Shown here one piece after another: positions 17,413 to 26,035 of a stretch of DNA of 46,521 nt. The stretch lies in IMG/VR virus record IMGVR_UViG_3300042557_001300, positions 1 through 46,521 of that record. The stretch is one strand, 5' to 3'. The notes beneath the pieces were generated by a model. It had not been told where the DNA came from. It did not search any database and saw nothing but the letters and a program-made list of their open reading frames with translations. Source of the stretch: a virus. Both the position numbers and the translations under genes were made by a program. Numbering within the stretch: position 1 is the stretch's first letter; every line of letters begins with the position of its first letter.

Positions 17413-17449
17413 AAAAAAAAGCGGGGCCGAGTTTTTAGCCCGACCCCGC
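17413..17449 (-). terminator. Rho-independent terminator, leftward
   Basis: Read on the minus strand, 17449-17421 forms an 11-base stem (GCGGGGUCGGG with CUCGGCCCCGC, two G-U pairs) with a 7-base loop, followed by eight U residues (17420-17413). On the plus strand the same stem has two mismatches and no T tract, so its direction is leftward. It lies between two divergent genes, so no minus-strand gene ends directly at it; see findings. Confidence 0.8.
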
Positions 17450-17575
17450 CCCACACACACATGAAAACAGGAAGACGAATGCCTTCCAATCTGGAATCTA
17501 GCAAAGATTAAGGGCGATGCAAGCGGAAAATCATCTTGCCGCCATCTTCTTTTTAGAGTAAGTTTTCGGGATTCC

Positions 17576-20500
17576 ATGGCCGATTATCCTCCGCTCTCAC
17601 GTTTTTACGTTGCCTCGTATGCCGCCAATGACCGCGATTACCCCGTGGTTGCAATACGCCTTGATCCAAGGACTGCTGGCTACAGAGTTCCTGAAGATCT
17701 AAGCCCGCATCCAGACAGCAAACGCTATCCCAACCATGTGTTCACAGGGGCACAACCAGCGAGTGGAGACCAGATTGTCACCCACATCTACGAGATTCTC
17801 CCCGCTCCCTATGTTCCGTTTACCCGCTATGATGATGATCTAGGCCCGATTCAAGGCAGACGCCGCTCTGTTAAGAACGAAGGACAAGTTGCCCGCCTTG
17901 GCCCCGATCAGAGGGTTAACTACGAAGCCCGTGAAGGCTCTGCCATTGTCTACACCGAGATTGAGGAGTCTTGGTCTGTTGCCACTGACGATGATGGCAA
18001 TTCTCTTTTTCCTATTCGGGATCGGGATTTTTATGATGCCTCTCGCGGAGCGGTTCAAGAACGCCGCCAACTCTTTGTCCCCACTGGAGAAGAAGAGGGA
18101 AGCCTAGAGAACGTCAACGGAGTTATCACCCAGACCTCCTACGAACCATACAACGAATTTCTTTCGGTTAAGATTGTTCAAACTTATTCGGTGAGCGGGC
18201 CACAATTAATCGGCAGGGCTACCGACAATGACGGACAGTTGGTAACAGTTACCACACAAAGAAAGGCTGCTAAAGATTATGTGTCTCCAAGACCGTCCGC
18301 AACCAGAACGGTAGAGGTTTCCCGAGAAGACGCAGAATCTTTAGTTGAACGTATTGTTGATACCCCCAATGTTTTTGACAACAGACAAGAATCAAAACAA
18401 AAACCAGACATTGTTCCCCCAGAATTTCGGGCTACCTTGGCTGATTCAACTACCGCCACCACCCGCAGTGGTAGTGATACTGGCTTTTCTCTATCCTCTA
18501 ATGAGGTTGCTAAAACTGTTGAGCGAATTACTGCTAATAAAATCAGAGAATCAGTCACGATTCGTGCAGAAGGCCCGTATCCCTCTTTGCAAGAACTTAT
18601 CGTTGATAATGATGGCGTGGTTATTACTAGGTCAAAAACTCTTGTTCGTGGCGGACAATCAATTACTCCATCTGCCACCGTTAGCGGAAGCGTGCAAGCG
18701 TTGGGTGATGGATTTACCTTAAAAACACAAGACGACAAACCAATTTTTGTCGGTCAGGTTTTTTCGGTGGAAAAGCCCGACACCATCCCGCCCGAATTTC
18801 GAGCCGAAAAACCTTCTATAGTTAGTGAAAAAACTGTGGCTGGAGAAGTTGAACAGCCCCCAACTCTTGAAGGAAAAGAAATCGCAAAAAGCGAACAGGC
18901 AATAACAGAATTTCTTAAACGGGTAAGAACCACAACCAGAGATGACGCAGACACCACAGAGCTTCTTAATGAAGAAATAACACCGCAGGGTCAAAAAGTA
19001 ATTGTTAGTAGACAACTTTCCAAGGGGACACAATCCATTACCCCGTCTGCTCTTGTCAGCGGAAACGTTCAGGCCCTTGGTGATCAATATACGCTTAAAA
19101 CAGAAAACACCCTTGATAAGGTTTTTGAAAATGAAGTCAGAAGAAGAAGTCGCCCCAACTTCACTCCAGAAAAATTTAGATTTCAACAAGTAGATATAAC
19201 AAAAGAAGAAACTAAAGAGGGAGAAATAGAAAAAGATTTTTTCCTAGATAACTCACAACTATCAAGATCTGAAGAACAGGTAACCAAATTTGTAAAACGG
19301 ACAACCACAGTTGAAAGAAGTCAAAATCCCACGGTTCCAATTAAAGATTTTGTAGTAACCCAAAGGGGACAATTGGCGACAAGAGAGCAAGTGTTGTCTG
19401 GAGGAATACAAGAAATCCTTCCATCTGCCCTTCTTATCGATGGATCTGTTGAGGCTCTTGGCGATGGACGAAGCGTAAAAACAGAAATTCGTGTTGATGA
19501 AGTTTTCGATGAGAAATCTTATACCTCCGAGCGTCCAGATTTTATACCAGCAAAATTTCGCAAAAACACAACAGAGATAATTGAAGAAAAGGTTGAGGCT
19601 TTTGAGGAGGGTCAATTTCCAGAAGAGCCGACACCTCTGAACAAAGAAGAAGGGGAGTACAAAAAATTAGAACAGAAAATCACGGAGTTCACACAAAGGA
19701 TTGTAACAACCAAAAAAGATGATGTCGAACTTGAAGAAATAGAGTCTTCTGATTATATCGACACATTTGACGTAAAGCTTCCGTTTATTGAAAAAATTAC
19801 AGACACCATCCCCGAAAAAATAACAGCCAATGTTCAGTCTTTGGGAAATGGAAAATATTTGGTAAAAGAATATGATTTAGAAGCACTTGAAACAGAGCTT
19901 GGAGAGTTTAAAGTAATTTATCCAACAAGAATCAATTTAAGTCTTCCGAGGATTCTTAAAAACATCGAGATAACTTGGCAGGAAGATGAAACAGAGGGAG
20001 AATTTGAAAACGATAACGAAGTAAAGGGCGTACTAAGATCTGCAAGCGTAAATGACAGAGGCTCTGTTAATGCCGAGCTTGGCGCGACTCCAGTATTCAA
20101 TCTTAATATAGAAGAAATATTTGCCCAAAATTTAAGAGCTACAACAGTAATTTTCTTCCTTAAAAACCCACTTACAGAAGCTGGCATTTTGGGCAAAGCT
20201 GGGGAAATATTAAATCAATCAATACAAAATTGGCCCGTTTTCAAACCGCAGGGACATTCGTTTACCATTATTGGCAAGAAAACAAGCGGATCTATCAATC
20301 TAAGCGTTTCTCTTTCTTGGCAAGAATTTTGGGCACAAGACTCTGTTTTTTCAAGCGCAAAGCAAAAAGATGTTTCAACAACAATAAATCCATTTATCTT
20401 GAATATCCCTCCTTGTATCAACAAAGCTTTTAAAATAAGGGTAACCAACGACAAATCATTGAAAGAAATTAAAGCAAAAGCAAGCGTAGAATTTTACGGA

Positions 20501-20692
20501 GAAGGTGGAACCATTGAAGATACACTTGAATTAAAAAATGAGGTTGAGGCTGATTTAGAATTAAAAGCAACAGAACCAGCGGATGTTCCAAGGGATGGAT
20601 TCTATTTGATAGATTCAAGTGTGGAATTTTTCAAATTTGGATGGTTTATTGTCAGTGCAACAATTTTTGACGCCAACCAACTAGCAGACTAA
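17576..20692 (+). CDS. Large repeat-containing structural protein, probable tail or appendage component
   Basis: The product has 1038 residues and no signal peptide. The N-terminal 230 residues form a distinct domain (PLSRFYVASYAANDRDYPVVAIRLDP). Four repeats of about 125 residues follow, anchored by P-D-x-x-P-x-x-FR at about 278, 401, 526 and 653, and each ends near 'SxxVQALGDGxxLKTE'. The last 200 residues are beta-rich (FTIIGKKTSGSINLSVSLSW). No enzyme motif is visible. Repeats of this kind suit an elongated virion appendage. The gene opens a plus-strand set of three, with four bases to the next start. The DNA changes from GC-richer in the first ~700 bases to A-rich afterwards. Its function is inferred from size, repeats and context. 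Confidence 0.65.
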   Translation: MADYPPLSRFYVASYAANDRDYPVVAIRLDPRTAGYRVPEDLSPHPDSKRYPNHVFTGAQPASGDQIVTHIYEILPAPYVPFTRYDDDLGPIQGRRRSVKNEGQVARLGPDQRVNYEAREGSAIVYTEIEESWSVATDDDGNSLFPIRDRDFYDASRGAVQERRQLFVPTGEEEGSLENVNGVITQTSYEPYNEFLSVKIVQTYSVSGPQLIGRATDNDGQLVTVTTQRKAAKDYVSPRPSATRTVEVSREDAESLVERIVDTPNVFDNRQESKQKPDIVPPEFRATLADSTTATTRSGSDTGFSLSSNEVAKTVERITANKIRESVTIRAEGPYPSLQELIVDNDGVVITRSKTLVRGGQSITPSATVSGSVQALGDGFTLKTQDDKPIFVGQVFSVEKPDTIPPEFRAEKPSIVSEKTVAGEVEQPPTLEGKEIAKSEQAITEFLKRVRTTTRDDADTTELLNEEITPQGQKVIVSRQLSKGTQSITPSALVSGNVQALGDQYTLKTENTLDKVFENEVRRRSRPNFTPEKFRFQQVDITKEETKEGEIEKDFFLDNSQLSRSEEQVTKFVKRTTTVERSQNPTVPIKDFVVTQRGQLATREQVLSGGIQEILPSALLIDGSVEALGDGRSVKTEIRVDEVFDEKSYTSERPDFIPAKFRKNTTEIIEEKVEAFEEGQFPEEPTPLNKEEGEYKKLEQKITEFTQRIVTTKKDDVELEEIESSDYIDTFDVKLPFIEKITDTIPEKITANVQSLGNGKYLVKEYDLEALETELGEFKVIYPTRINLSLPRILKNIEITWQEDETEGEFENDNEVKGVLRSASVNDRGSVNAELGATPVFNLNIEEIFAQNLRATTVIFFLKNPLTEAGILGKAGEILNQSIQNWPVFKPQGHSFTIIGKKTSGSINLSVSLSWQEFWAQDSVFSSAKQKDVSTTINPFILNIPPCINKAFKIRVTNDKSLKEIKAKASVEFYGEGGTIEDTLELKNEVEADLELKATEPADVPRDGFYLIDSSVEFFKFGWFIVSATIFDANQLAD

Positions 20693-20696
20693 AAAA

Positions 20697-21548
20697 GTGA
20701 ACGAGCAAAATATTCAAAGTTATTTGCCTTCTTTAGAAGTACAAATAGCGTCAAAGCTTAAACCACAAATAGACTCCGAATTAAAAAGTCAAATATCTTC
20801 TTTGGAATCGGAAATAATTTCAAAGGTTCAAAGTTTGATAAGAGAATTAAAAACAGACAATGGAAAGGATAATACTGAAGACGATTCAACTTCTCGAAAA
20901 ATCACAGACGAAACAATAAGCTCTAGAGTAGAAAACTTTATAAAAAAAACAGATAAATCCAGAGAAGCTTTTAATAATTATGCAGCACAATCACAATCTT
21001 CTTCGGAATTGTCTCTTCCAGAAATTACAGCATTACCACCTCAAAAAGGAAAAGAACCAAATAGTAATTCAGATAAATTTGGAACAACCACAACTGCATC
21101 GGATACTGGAGGGGCAATAACCGACCATCCTTTTAGAATTACCTCTAGACAAAACCCCGACAATGAAAACCAATACTTTGTCACTGTTGGTCTTGGCACG
21201 ATTAATTCCCTTATTCCAACAGGAATATTTAACGGCGGAGGATTGACGGAATACACTTTAAGCTCAAACACCTTGCGATTTTTTGTTTTAAGAGGCAACT
21301 CAGATGGCGCACAAATTACTTCGGCTTCAATTATTTTTGGGGGATCATCAGCTTCGGCCCAAGAACCTCAAATCTTTGGACTTCCTACTAGAGTAGAATA
21401 CTTGATAGGTGCCGTTTATAATTCTCAAGTTTATCAAGTAACATATAATAATATATCAATTTCAGGAGTTCAATCTTTTGCAACAACAAAATCCACGCCA
21501 GCAGAAGCAGGAGAGCTTCCAATCGATATTTATTATGTTTGGGGGTAG
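20697..21548 (+). CDS. Coiled-coil plus beta-domain protein of the plus-strand structural cassette
   Basis: The product has 283 residues from GTG 20697, five bases after the previous stop. Residues 1-60 are heptad-like (LEVQIASKL, IDSELKSQISSLESEI), typical of a trimeric coiled coil. A Ser/Asp-rich linker follows, then a beta-rich C-terminal domain (about 145-283) with HPFRITSRQNPDNENQYFVTVG. A short coiled-coil stalk carrying a beta head is the layout of a small fibre or fibre-attachment protein. No known family is recognised. It lies between two large Thr/Ser-rich proteins and is surely expressed with them. Confidence 0.6.
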   Translation: MNEQNIQSYLPSLEVQIASKLKPQIDSELKSQISSLESEIISKVQSLIRELKTDNGKDNTEDDSTSRKITDETISSRVENFIKKTDKSREAFNNYAAQSQSSSELSLPEITALPPQKGKEPNSNSDKFGTTTTASDTGGAITDHPFRITSRQNPDNENQYFVTVGLGTINSLIPTGIFNGGGLTEYTLSSNTLRFFVLRGNSDGAQITSASIIFGGSSASAQEPQIFGLPTRVEYLIGAVYNSQVYQVTYNNISISGVQSFATTKSTPAEAGELPIDIYYVWG

Positions 21549-21554
21549 CCATCC

Positions 21555-23567
21555 GTGACAACCTTCACAATTACTTGTATTCCCACAGTAGGATCGCAAT
21601 CTTTTCAAACAAGTGTAAAGAATTATTATTCTTTTACCTCTTCTGGCACTGTTGGTGAAGACGACGAAGAAATAACTCTAACACTTGACATAACAAACGA
21701 TGCAACAACGTTTACTGCCCGTTCTGTCGATTCGGAATCAAACGTATTTAACACTTACAGAGTCGAAGAATCATACACCCAATTTGATGTTGGAATTTTG
21801 GGTGTTGGTTTTTTTAGCAGCACCGCATCAGAAAATTTAATAGAGACTTTTGGATGGGACGGAAGATACACTAGAAATCACACAATATTTACTTCTCTGA
21901 ACCAATCCGTCTATCCATTTGATACAGATTTGGAACCAATTTTTAATAATCAGGGAAGTGAGACAACATCAGAAAGCATTAGAGGACAAACAACAAGAAG
22001 CAGAAGTAAAGTTACTACAACATTTTCGGGTTTCTTACAAACCATAACAACGACAACCACAGGAAACACTGCTCTGCCTTCCGCGACAATATCAAATGGA
22101 ACGATTAGACCCCAAACTCCACCACAAAGCATAAAAGGTTCAACACAAAGCGTTGTTAGTTCATCTTCGGTTAGAACAACAACCGAATCAGAAAGTATTT
22201 CTGTTTATGGAGATACGGCTTCTCCAAATTTTGCCGCTTCTGGTCAGAGACAAACGGCTACCGTTGTTTGTTTAGCCACAAGTCAAGTTGGTTACATTGT
22301 AACAGCAAGACCAGAATTTAGTTTATTTTTATCTGAAGTTGCAGAACGACAATCAAGCAGCCAGTTTACTGTTTTGCCAAGCTCCAGTTACGTTGAGGGA
22401 CACATGGAGGGGGCAACCGTAAATGAAGACAACGGATTGCCAATGGCGTCAACATCCGAAGAGGTTTTAAGCTCTTCAATAACGTTAACAATAAGAATCA
22501 ATACTCAGACAGAATTTACAGCAGCAGATATAGGAGGCTTTTCTATTACTTGGCCACCTCCGACAAGATCCTTTATTCGTCTTGCCCCAACCACAGAAAC
22601 TGTTGAAGTTGTTAATACGATAAAGGAATTTACTGGTGGAGACATTTCAACAATTACAACCACCACAACAGAGACCCATGCTACCGAATGGGGAATATTA
22701 ACATGGCAGGGAACACACTCAAAAACAGAAACAATCCAAACATCATATCCATTTGAAATAACTTGGACTTATTCAAGCGCACTTGATGTTGAATATAATG
22801 TTGAAGATCAAGGATTTAATGGAAATGCAGGATTTACTGCTTCGACAGCCGTAAATGTTGATGAGGATTACAGTGTTGTTGGGTTTTGGGAAAGAGGTGT
22901 TGGAATTTTTGCAATACCAATGACATCACAAACCCTTGGCATAAGTCGAAGTTCTTTCAATGTTAATAGATTTGTCGCATCAAGTGTGCTTGATGGATGC
23001 GCCCTTCCATCGGATGTCACCAATCCTGCGTTACTTGTTGGGCCTGCTGGTATTACAATAAATGGCGGTGACTCATATTTATTTGGAGCAAGAACGGCTA
23101 TTGTTCCTGCTGGAACTTGGACTTTGTTTGCGGGCGGGGTAGTAACGGCTTCGGCAGACGGAGCGGGGTTGACACTTTTTCCGCCAACCACTAGATCAAT
23201 AACAGCCCCAACAATAGCAAACTGGACAAAAAGCGGAGAGGCCGTAAGCACATTAATAGAGACCGTTAGACAGCGCCCCTTTCTAAATGGAGAAGGAGCA
23301 ACGGGAAATAAAACTGTTATTATTAATGCTGGAAATTGGATTATTAAAAATAAATCCGCATCTGAAACCACGAAAATAGAATCTCCAACAACCCTGTCAA
23401 GTCGGAATTTTTCAACTGATGTAGTTTATTATCCTGCGCCACTAGCATCATATATAGATGAGACAACGTTCGGGCAAAGCTCAAGATATTTTACGTCATC
23501 TCGCCATACGTCGATAAACTACGACACAATGGTTCCATTAATGATTGGACTGTCTTCTGTTTCTTAA
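21555..23567 (+). CDS. Thr/Ser-rich beta protein of the plus-strand structural cassette
   Basis: The product has 670 residues from GTG 21555, seven bases after the previous stop. Composition is rich in Thr, Ser, Asn and Val with repeated 'TTTTT' style beta strands (SKVTTTFSGFLQTITTTTTG), as in extracellular or virion beta-structured fibres. There is no clear catalytic motif and no signal peptide. The stop codon TAA (23565-23567) overlaps the TAA of the convergent minus-strand glycosyltransferase inside TTAA, so neither gene has a terminator of its own here. Assignment as a virion appendage protein is from composition and context. Confidence 0.6.
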   Translation: MTTFTITCIPTVGSQSFQTSVKNYYSFTSSGTVGEDDEEITLTLDITNDATTFTARSVDSESNVFNTYRVEESYTQFDVGILGVGFFSSTASENLIETFGWDGRYTRNHTIFTSLNQSVYPFDTDLEPIFNNQGSETTSESIRGQTTRSRSKVTTTFSGFLQTITTTTTGNTALPSATISNGTIRPQTPPQSIKGSTQSVVSSSSVRTTTESESISVYGDTASPNFAASGQRQTATVVCLATSQVGYIVTARPEFSLFLSEVAERQSSSQFTVLPSSSYVEGHMEGATVNEDNGLPMASTSEEVLSSSITLTIRINTQTEFTAADIGGFSITWPPPTRSFIRLAPTTETVEVVNTIKEFTGGDISTITTTTTETHATEWGILTWQGTHSKTETIQTSYPFEITWTYSSALDVEYNVEDQGFNGNAGFTASTAVNVDEDYSVVGFWERGVGIFAIPMTSQTLGISRSSFNVNRFVASSVLDGCALPSDVTNPALLVGPAGITINGGDSYLFGARTAIVPAGTWTLFAGGVVTASADGAGLTLFPPTTRSITAPTIANWTKSGEAVSTLIETVRQRPFLNGEGATGNKTVIINAGNWIIKNKSASETTKIESPTTLSSRNFSTDVVYYPAPLASYIDETTFGQSSRYFTSSRHTSINYDTMVPLMIGLSSVS

Positions 23568-24595
23568 CCAACCCAAGGCTGAGATTTGTATCTCAAATGC
23601 CCCCTGTATTCTCCTTGGTCTTCGTGGTAAGCTCTGTAGTGGATAATTTCAGGAGCTTCTTTCGGGGCATCGGGCGACCTCCGTTTAACATGGTCACACA
23701 CCGTATGGGGGACGCAAGCAATGCGGACTCCTGCTGGGTGCCACTTGTGCCAACAGAGAAAGAGATCTTGGGTGCCGCGACCATCGTAGCCTTCAAATGT
23801 GGCCAGAGAGAGGGCTTTCTGGCTCAGTAAGGTGCATCCTAGTCCACACCAGTCCGAAGGAACGATAGATCCCCTCCCAATAGCTGGGTAGGCAAAGTCC
23901 ATCCACCCCCGTCTTCTCCAGCCATACTTAGCTGTAATCTCCCAGACGTTTCCATCGGGGGGGCATTTTTTGATTCGGTCTCGCAGCCTGCCCATGCGCT
24001 TCATTTCTTTCTCAGCTACTTCTTTGTCTTTACAATCTTTGAGTCGGGCCTCGCAGGCTTTTACTGCGTTCTTCAATCTTTCGGGCACCTTGCGCTCTTC
24101 CATGGTAAAGTCTTCATTGATAGCTGATTGCGGGCTTCCGAATCCTCCCAAGAATAGTCCGTTGGGGTAGGTCACTGCTGCTACATCATAGTAGGGGGTT
24201 CCGTCAGCTTGGGGCATTTGCAATACCCATTCTGCCACTCTCAAACTTTCGGCGCTAACCAGCATATCACTCTCTACGCTCCATAGAGAAGTGGCTCTGA
24301 TTTTGCGGGCAAGGCCAAACGCCGCACCCTGAAGAGCAGCAATAAGTAATTGGCTTTGTTCTTTGTATTTCTCTCCCTCTGCGTCATTAACGTTTATGTT
24401 GATAGAGGCTACCTTCCATCCCTCTGGAAGTTCATGGCGGGCAACCTCTAAGGCATCTTTAGCCTCCTTGCTGGTATCAGTGGCTAAGATAAAGTGGGCT
24501 TCTTGGTGGTGGGCGGCGGCTGCTGTGATGTGACGCAACACTTGTGTCCAGCAATAGAAATACTTTTTAGTGGCGTAAGTGGAAATGGCGATCAT
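23564..24595 (-). CDS. GT-A family glycosyltransferase with a helical insertion
   Basis: The product has 343 residues. The N-terminal Rossmann-like half (MIAISTYATKKYFYCW, AHFILATDTS) leads to SLWSVESDMLV at about residues 103-113, where ESD is the DxD-type metal site. A charged helical insertion follows (about 165-212, rich in Lys/Glu/Arg). The C-terminal half contains GRGTQDLFLCWHKWHPAGV and a VPHTVCDHV segment, similar to the catalytic-base and acceptor region of GT2 enzymes. It overlaps the cupin epimerase by ATGA, so the two are probably made together and act on the same sugar. The acceptor is unknown. Confidence 0.75.
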   Translation of the reverse strand: MIAISTYATKKYFYCWTQVLRHITAAAAHHQEAHFILATDTSKEAKDALEVARHELPEGWKVASININVNDAEGEKYKEQSQLLIAALQGAAFGLARKIRATSLWSVESDMLVSAESLRVAEWVLQMPQADGTPYYDVAAVTYPNGLFLGGFGSPQSAINEDFTMEERKVPERLKNAVKACEARLKDCKDKEVAEKEMKRMGRLRDRIKKCPPDGNVWEITAKYGWRRRGWMDFAYPAIGRGSIVPSDWCGLGCTLLSQKALSLATFEGYDGRGTQDLFLCWHKWHPAGVRIACVPHTVCDHVKRRSPDAPKEAPEIIHYRAYHEDQGEYRGHLRYKSQPWVG

Positions 24596-25020
24596 CGTGA
24601 TTCTGGGTTCCAGTTATAATTAAATTCATATGGCCCAACCCTGTCTTCATCGGGATTCTCAATGTTGTACGGAGCAGATGGCATATTAAGTATGGCTGCT
24701 TCACGATATCCCCAAGCTGGAGTAAATCCATGCCATATACCAGCAGGAATTGTTACTAACAAGGGGTGATTGGCGGACAGCACAATGGTCTGACTTTGAC
24801 CAGTTTCGCTATTATACAAACCAAGCCTAGATGCCCCGCCAACACAATACCAACGATCTATTTGCTCCTTGTGGCGATGCCAAGCCTTGATTACGCCATG
24901 TGTGCAAGTGGTAATGTATGTCTGACCGAAGCCATAGGGATCATCGGTAAGCCTGAATATTTCTGTCAAGCATCCACGGTCATCGATATTGACCTTGAGT
25001 TGTTTTATTTCAACTAACAT
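24592..25020 (-). CDS. RmlC-like cupin, dTDP-sugar epimerase/isomerase
   Basis: The product has 142 residues, a single cupin barrel. The order matches small dTDP-4-dehydrorhamnose 3,5-epimerase relatives: DDRGCLTEIFR near the start, GVIKAWHRHKEQIDRWYCV (about 43-61, with the His pair), then IPAGIWHGF (about 91-99) and a C-terminal PYNIENPDEDRVGPY. In RmlC the His/Asp pair and Tyr act on the sugar ring. Here His in AWHRH and the aromatic residues could serve, but exact catalytic equivalence is not proven, and FdtA/WxcM-like ketoisomerases are an alternative. ATGA coupling to a glycosyltransferase suggests making or choosing a modified sugar for transfer. Confidence 0.8.
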   Translation of the reverse strand: MLVEIKQLKVNIDDRGCLTEIFRLTDDPYGFGQTYITTCTHGVIKAWHRHKEQIDRWYCVGGASRLGLYNSETGQSQTIVLSANHPLLVTIPAGIWHGFTPAWGYREAAILNMPSAPYNIENPDEDRVGPYEFNYNWNPESR

Positions 25021-25304
25021 TTTGGTCTTACAAACTTAATATCTCTGGTTTTTCCTCCGTAGAAAACCTTTTTCTTAACGGTCTCAAACCTTCCCTCGCG
25101 AACCATGTTATAGATGCGAGGGCTTGATAAGCCAGTTTTTTGTATTACCTGATCAACTGTTCTCCACCCTTCGGCGTTCATCGCCTCGATGGTGGTCTTC
25201 TGATTGTGGGTATCGAACGACTCCCACATGCTGTCCCAAGATGGGACTACAATTTTATCATTGGAGCTTTTTGCTCTTCTAGTTTTGCTATAATGGGTTG
25301 CCAT
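25014..25304 (-). CDS. Small helix-turn-helix DNA-binding protein
   Basis: The product has 96 residues. After a basic N-terminus, residues about 41-80 form a MerR/excisionase-like helix-turn-helix (WRTVDQVIQKTGLSSPRIYNMV) followed by a possible wing (FETVKKKVFYGG). It could be a transcriptional regulator or a DNA-targeting accessory. ATG 25304 overlaps the metallophosphoesterase by 58 bases, but this start has the only clear Shine-Dalgarno-like sequence noted here (AAGGA, eight to nine bases upstream), which supports it over the in-frame ATG at 25226. Its stop overlaps the cupin start. Confidence 0.7.
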   Translation of the reverse strand: MATHYSKTRRAKSSNDKIVVPSWDSMWESFDTHNQKTTIEAMNAEGWRTVDQVIQKTGLSSPRIYNMVREGRFETVKKKVFYGGKTRDIKFVRPKC

Positions 25305-26035
25305 GTGTATGTTCCTTTGTTAACTGTAAAAATCAAGAATCCGAAGTCCACGATACCTGTGCATCGTCTGGCTCCGAAACGTGAGCCAAAACCTTGAAGG
25401 GCTGGGGTGGTAATAGCCAGCCAGTCTGGGCCTCCCGCAAAGTTGTGGTAATGAACATGGGAGCGGATAAAGACATCCCCCTTGGGCTGTAGCTCCTTTT
25501 CAGACCATATAAGGTTCCAGAGACGGTCTCTGGCTACTCCGCTATGCCGACCATGGGGAATGCCGCTAGAACCCGCTGGATGGTGTTTAAGGTCAAAGAC
25601 AACACCTTCTACGTCCACCCACTCATGTTCTCCGATTGTGGCGTCTACGCGCTCTGCAATGATGTTCTCCCAGTCTTCCGAATCACCCGTATGGTAGGGA
25701 GTTCCCCTAGTGATAACAATCTTGCAGTTTTTGGATTTCGGGATTTCGCGGATAATCTTAACCGCCATATCACACTGCTCCTCCATATCGGTAGTGATCT
25801 GTTCTGTTCCGCCAGATTTCTTGCCCGTTCCGTCCACAAGATCACCATTGATAAAGATGATATCGTATGGGCCGTTTTTGCGGATGTTCTGGCTATACCA
25901 GTTGTAGTAGGCTTTGTTGGCGTTTACCCAACGTGACCGCTCTTCGGCTGGTTCTTCTGGGAGGTAGCCTTTCGGGGTTAACCCTACTTTGTGGCCACAG
26001 TGGAAGTCCGAGAGGACTGCTATTTTTTTGCTCAT
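25247..26035 (-). CDS. Calcineurin-like metallophosphoesterase
   Basis: The product has 262 residues from ATG 26035 (ATGA overlap with the upstream gene). Motifs: SDFHCGH (D10, H12), NGDLVDG (D65, D68), a GTPYH at 111-115 where the family normally has GNH[ED], HHP (151-153) and RSHVHYH (H193, H195). These are the five conserved metal-binding blocks of calcineurin-like phosphoesterases, with the third altered. Phage members may act on nucleotides, RNA or DNA ends; the substrate here is unknown. The C-terminus (WQPIIAKLEEQ) is read in a different frame from the overlapping HTH gene. Confidence 0.85.
   Translation of the reverse strand: MSKKIAVLSDFHCGHKVGLTPKGYLPEEPAEERSRWVNANKAYYNWYSQNIRKNGPYDIIFINGDLVDGTGKKSGGTEQITTDMEEQCDMAVKIIREIPKSKNCKIVITRGTPYHTGDSEDWENIIAERVDATIGEHEWVDVEGVVFDLKHHPAGSSGIPHGRHSGVARDRLWNLIWSEKELQPKGDVFIRSHVHYHNFAGGPDWLAITTPALQGFGSRFGARRCTGIVDFGFLIFTVNKGTYTWQPIIAKLEEQKAPMIKL

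Noticed and set aside
17421-17449. Terminator for plus-strand transcription
   Set aside because: The plus-strand stem has mismatches and is followed by CCCACACAC, not a T tract, so only the leftward reading is credible.
17461-17511. Sixteen-codon plus-strand mini-frame before the structural cassette
   Set aside because: Too short and without ribosome site or conserved feature; not called as a leader peptide.
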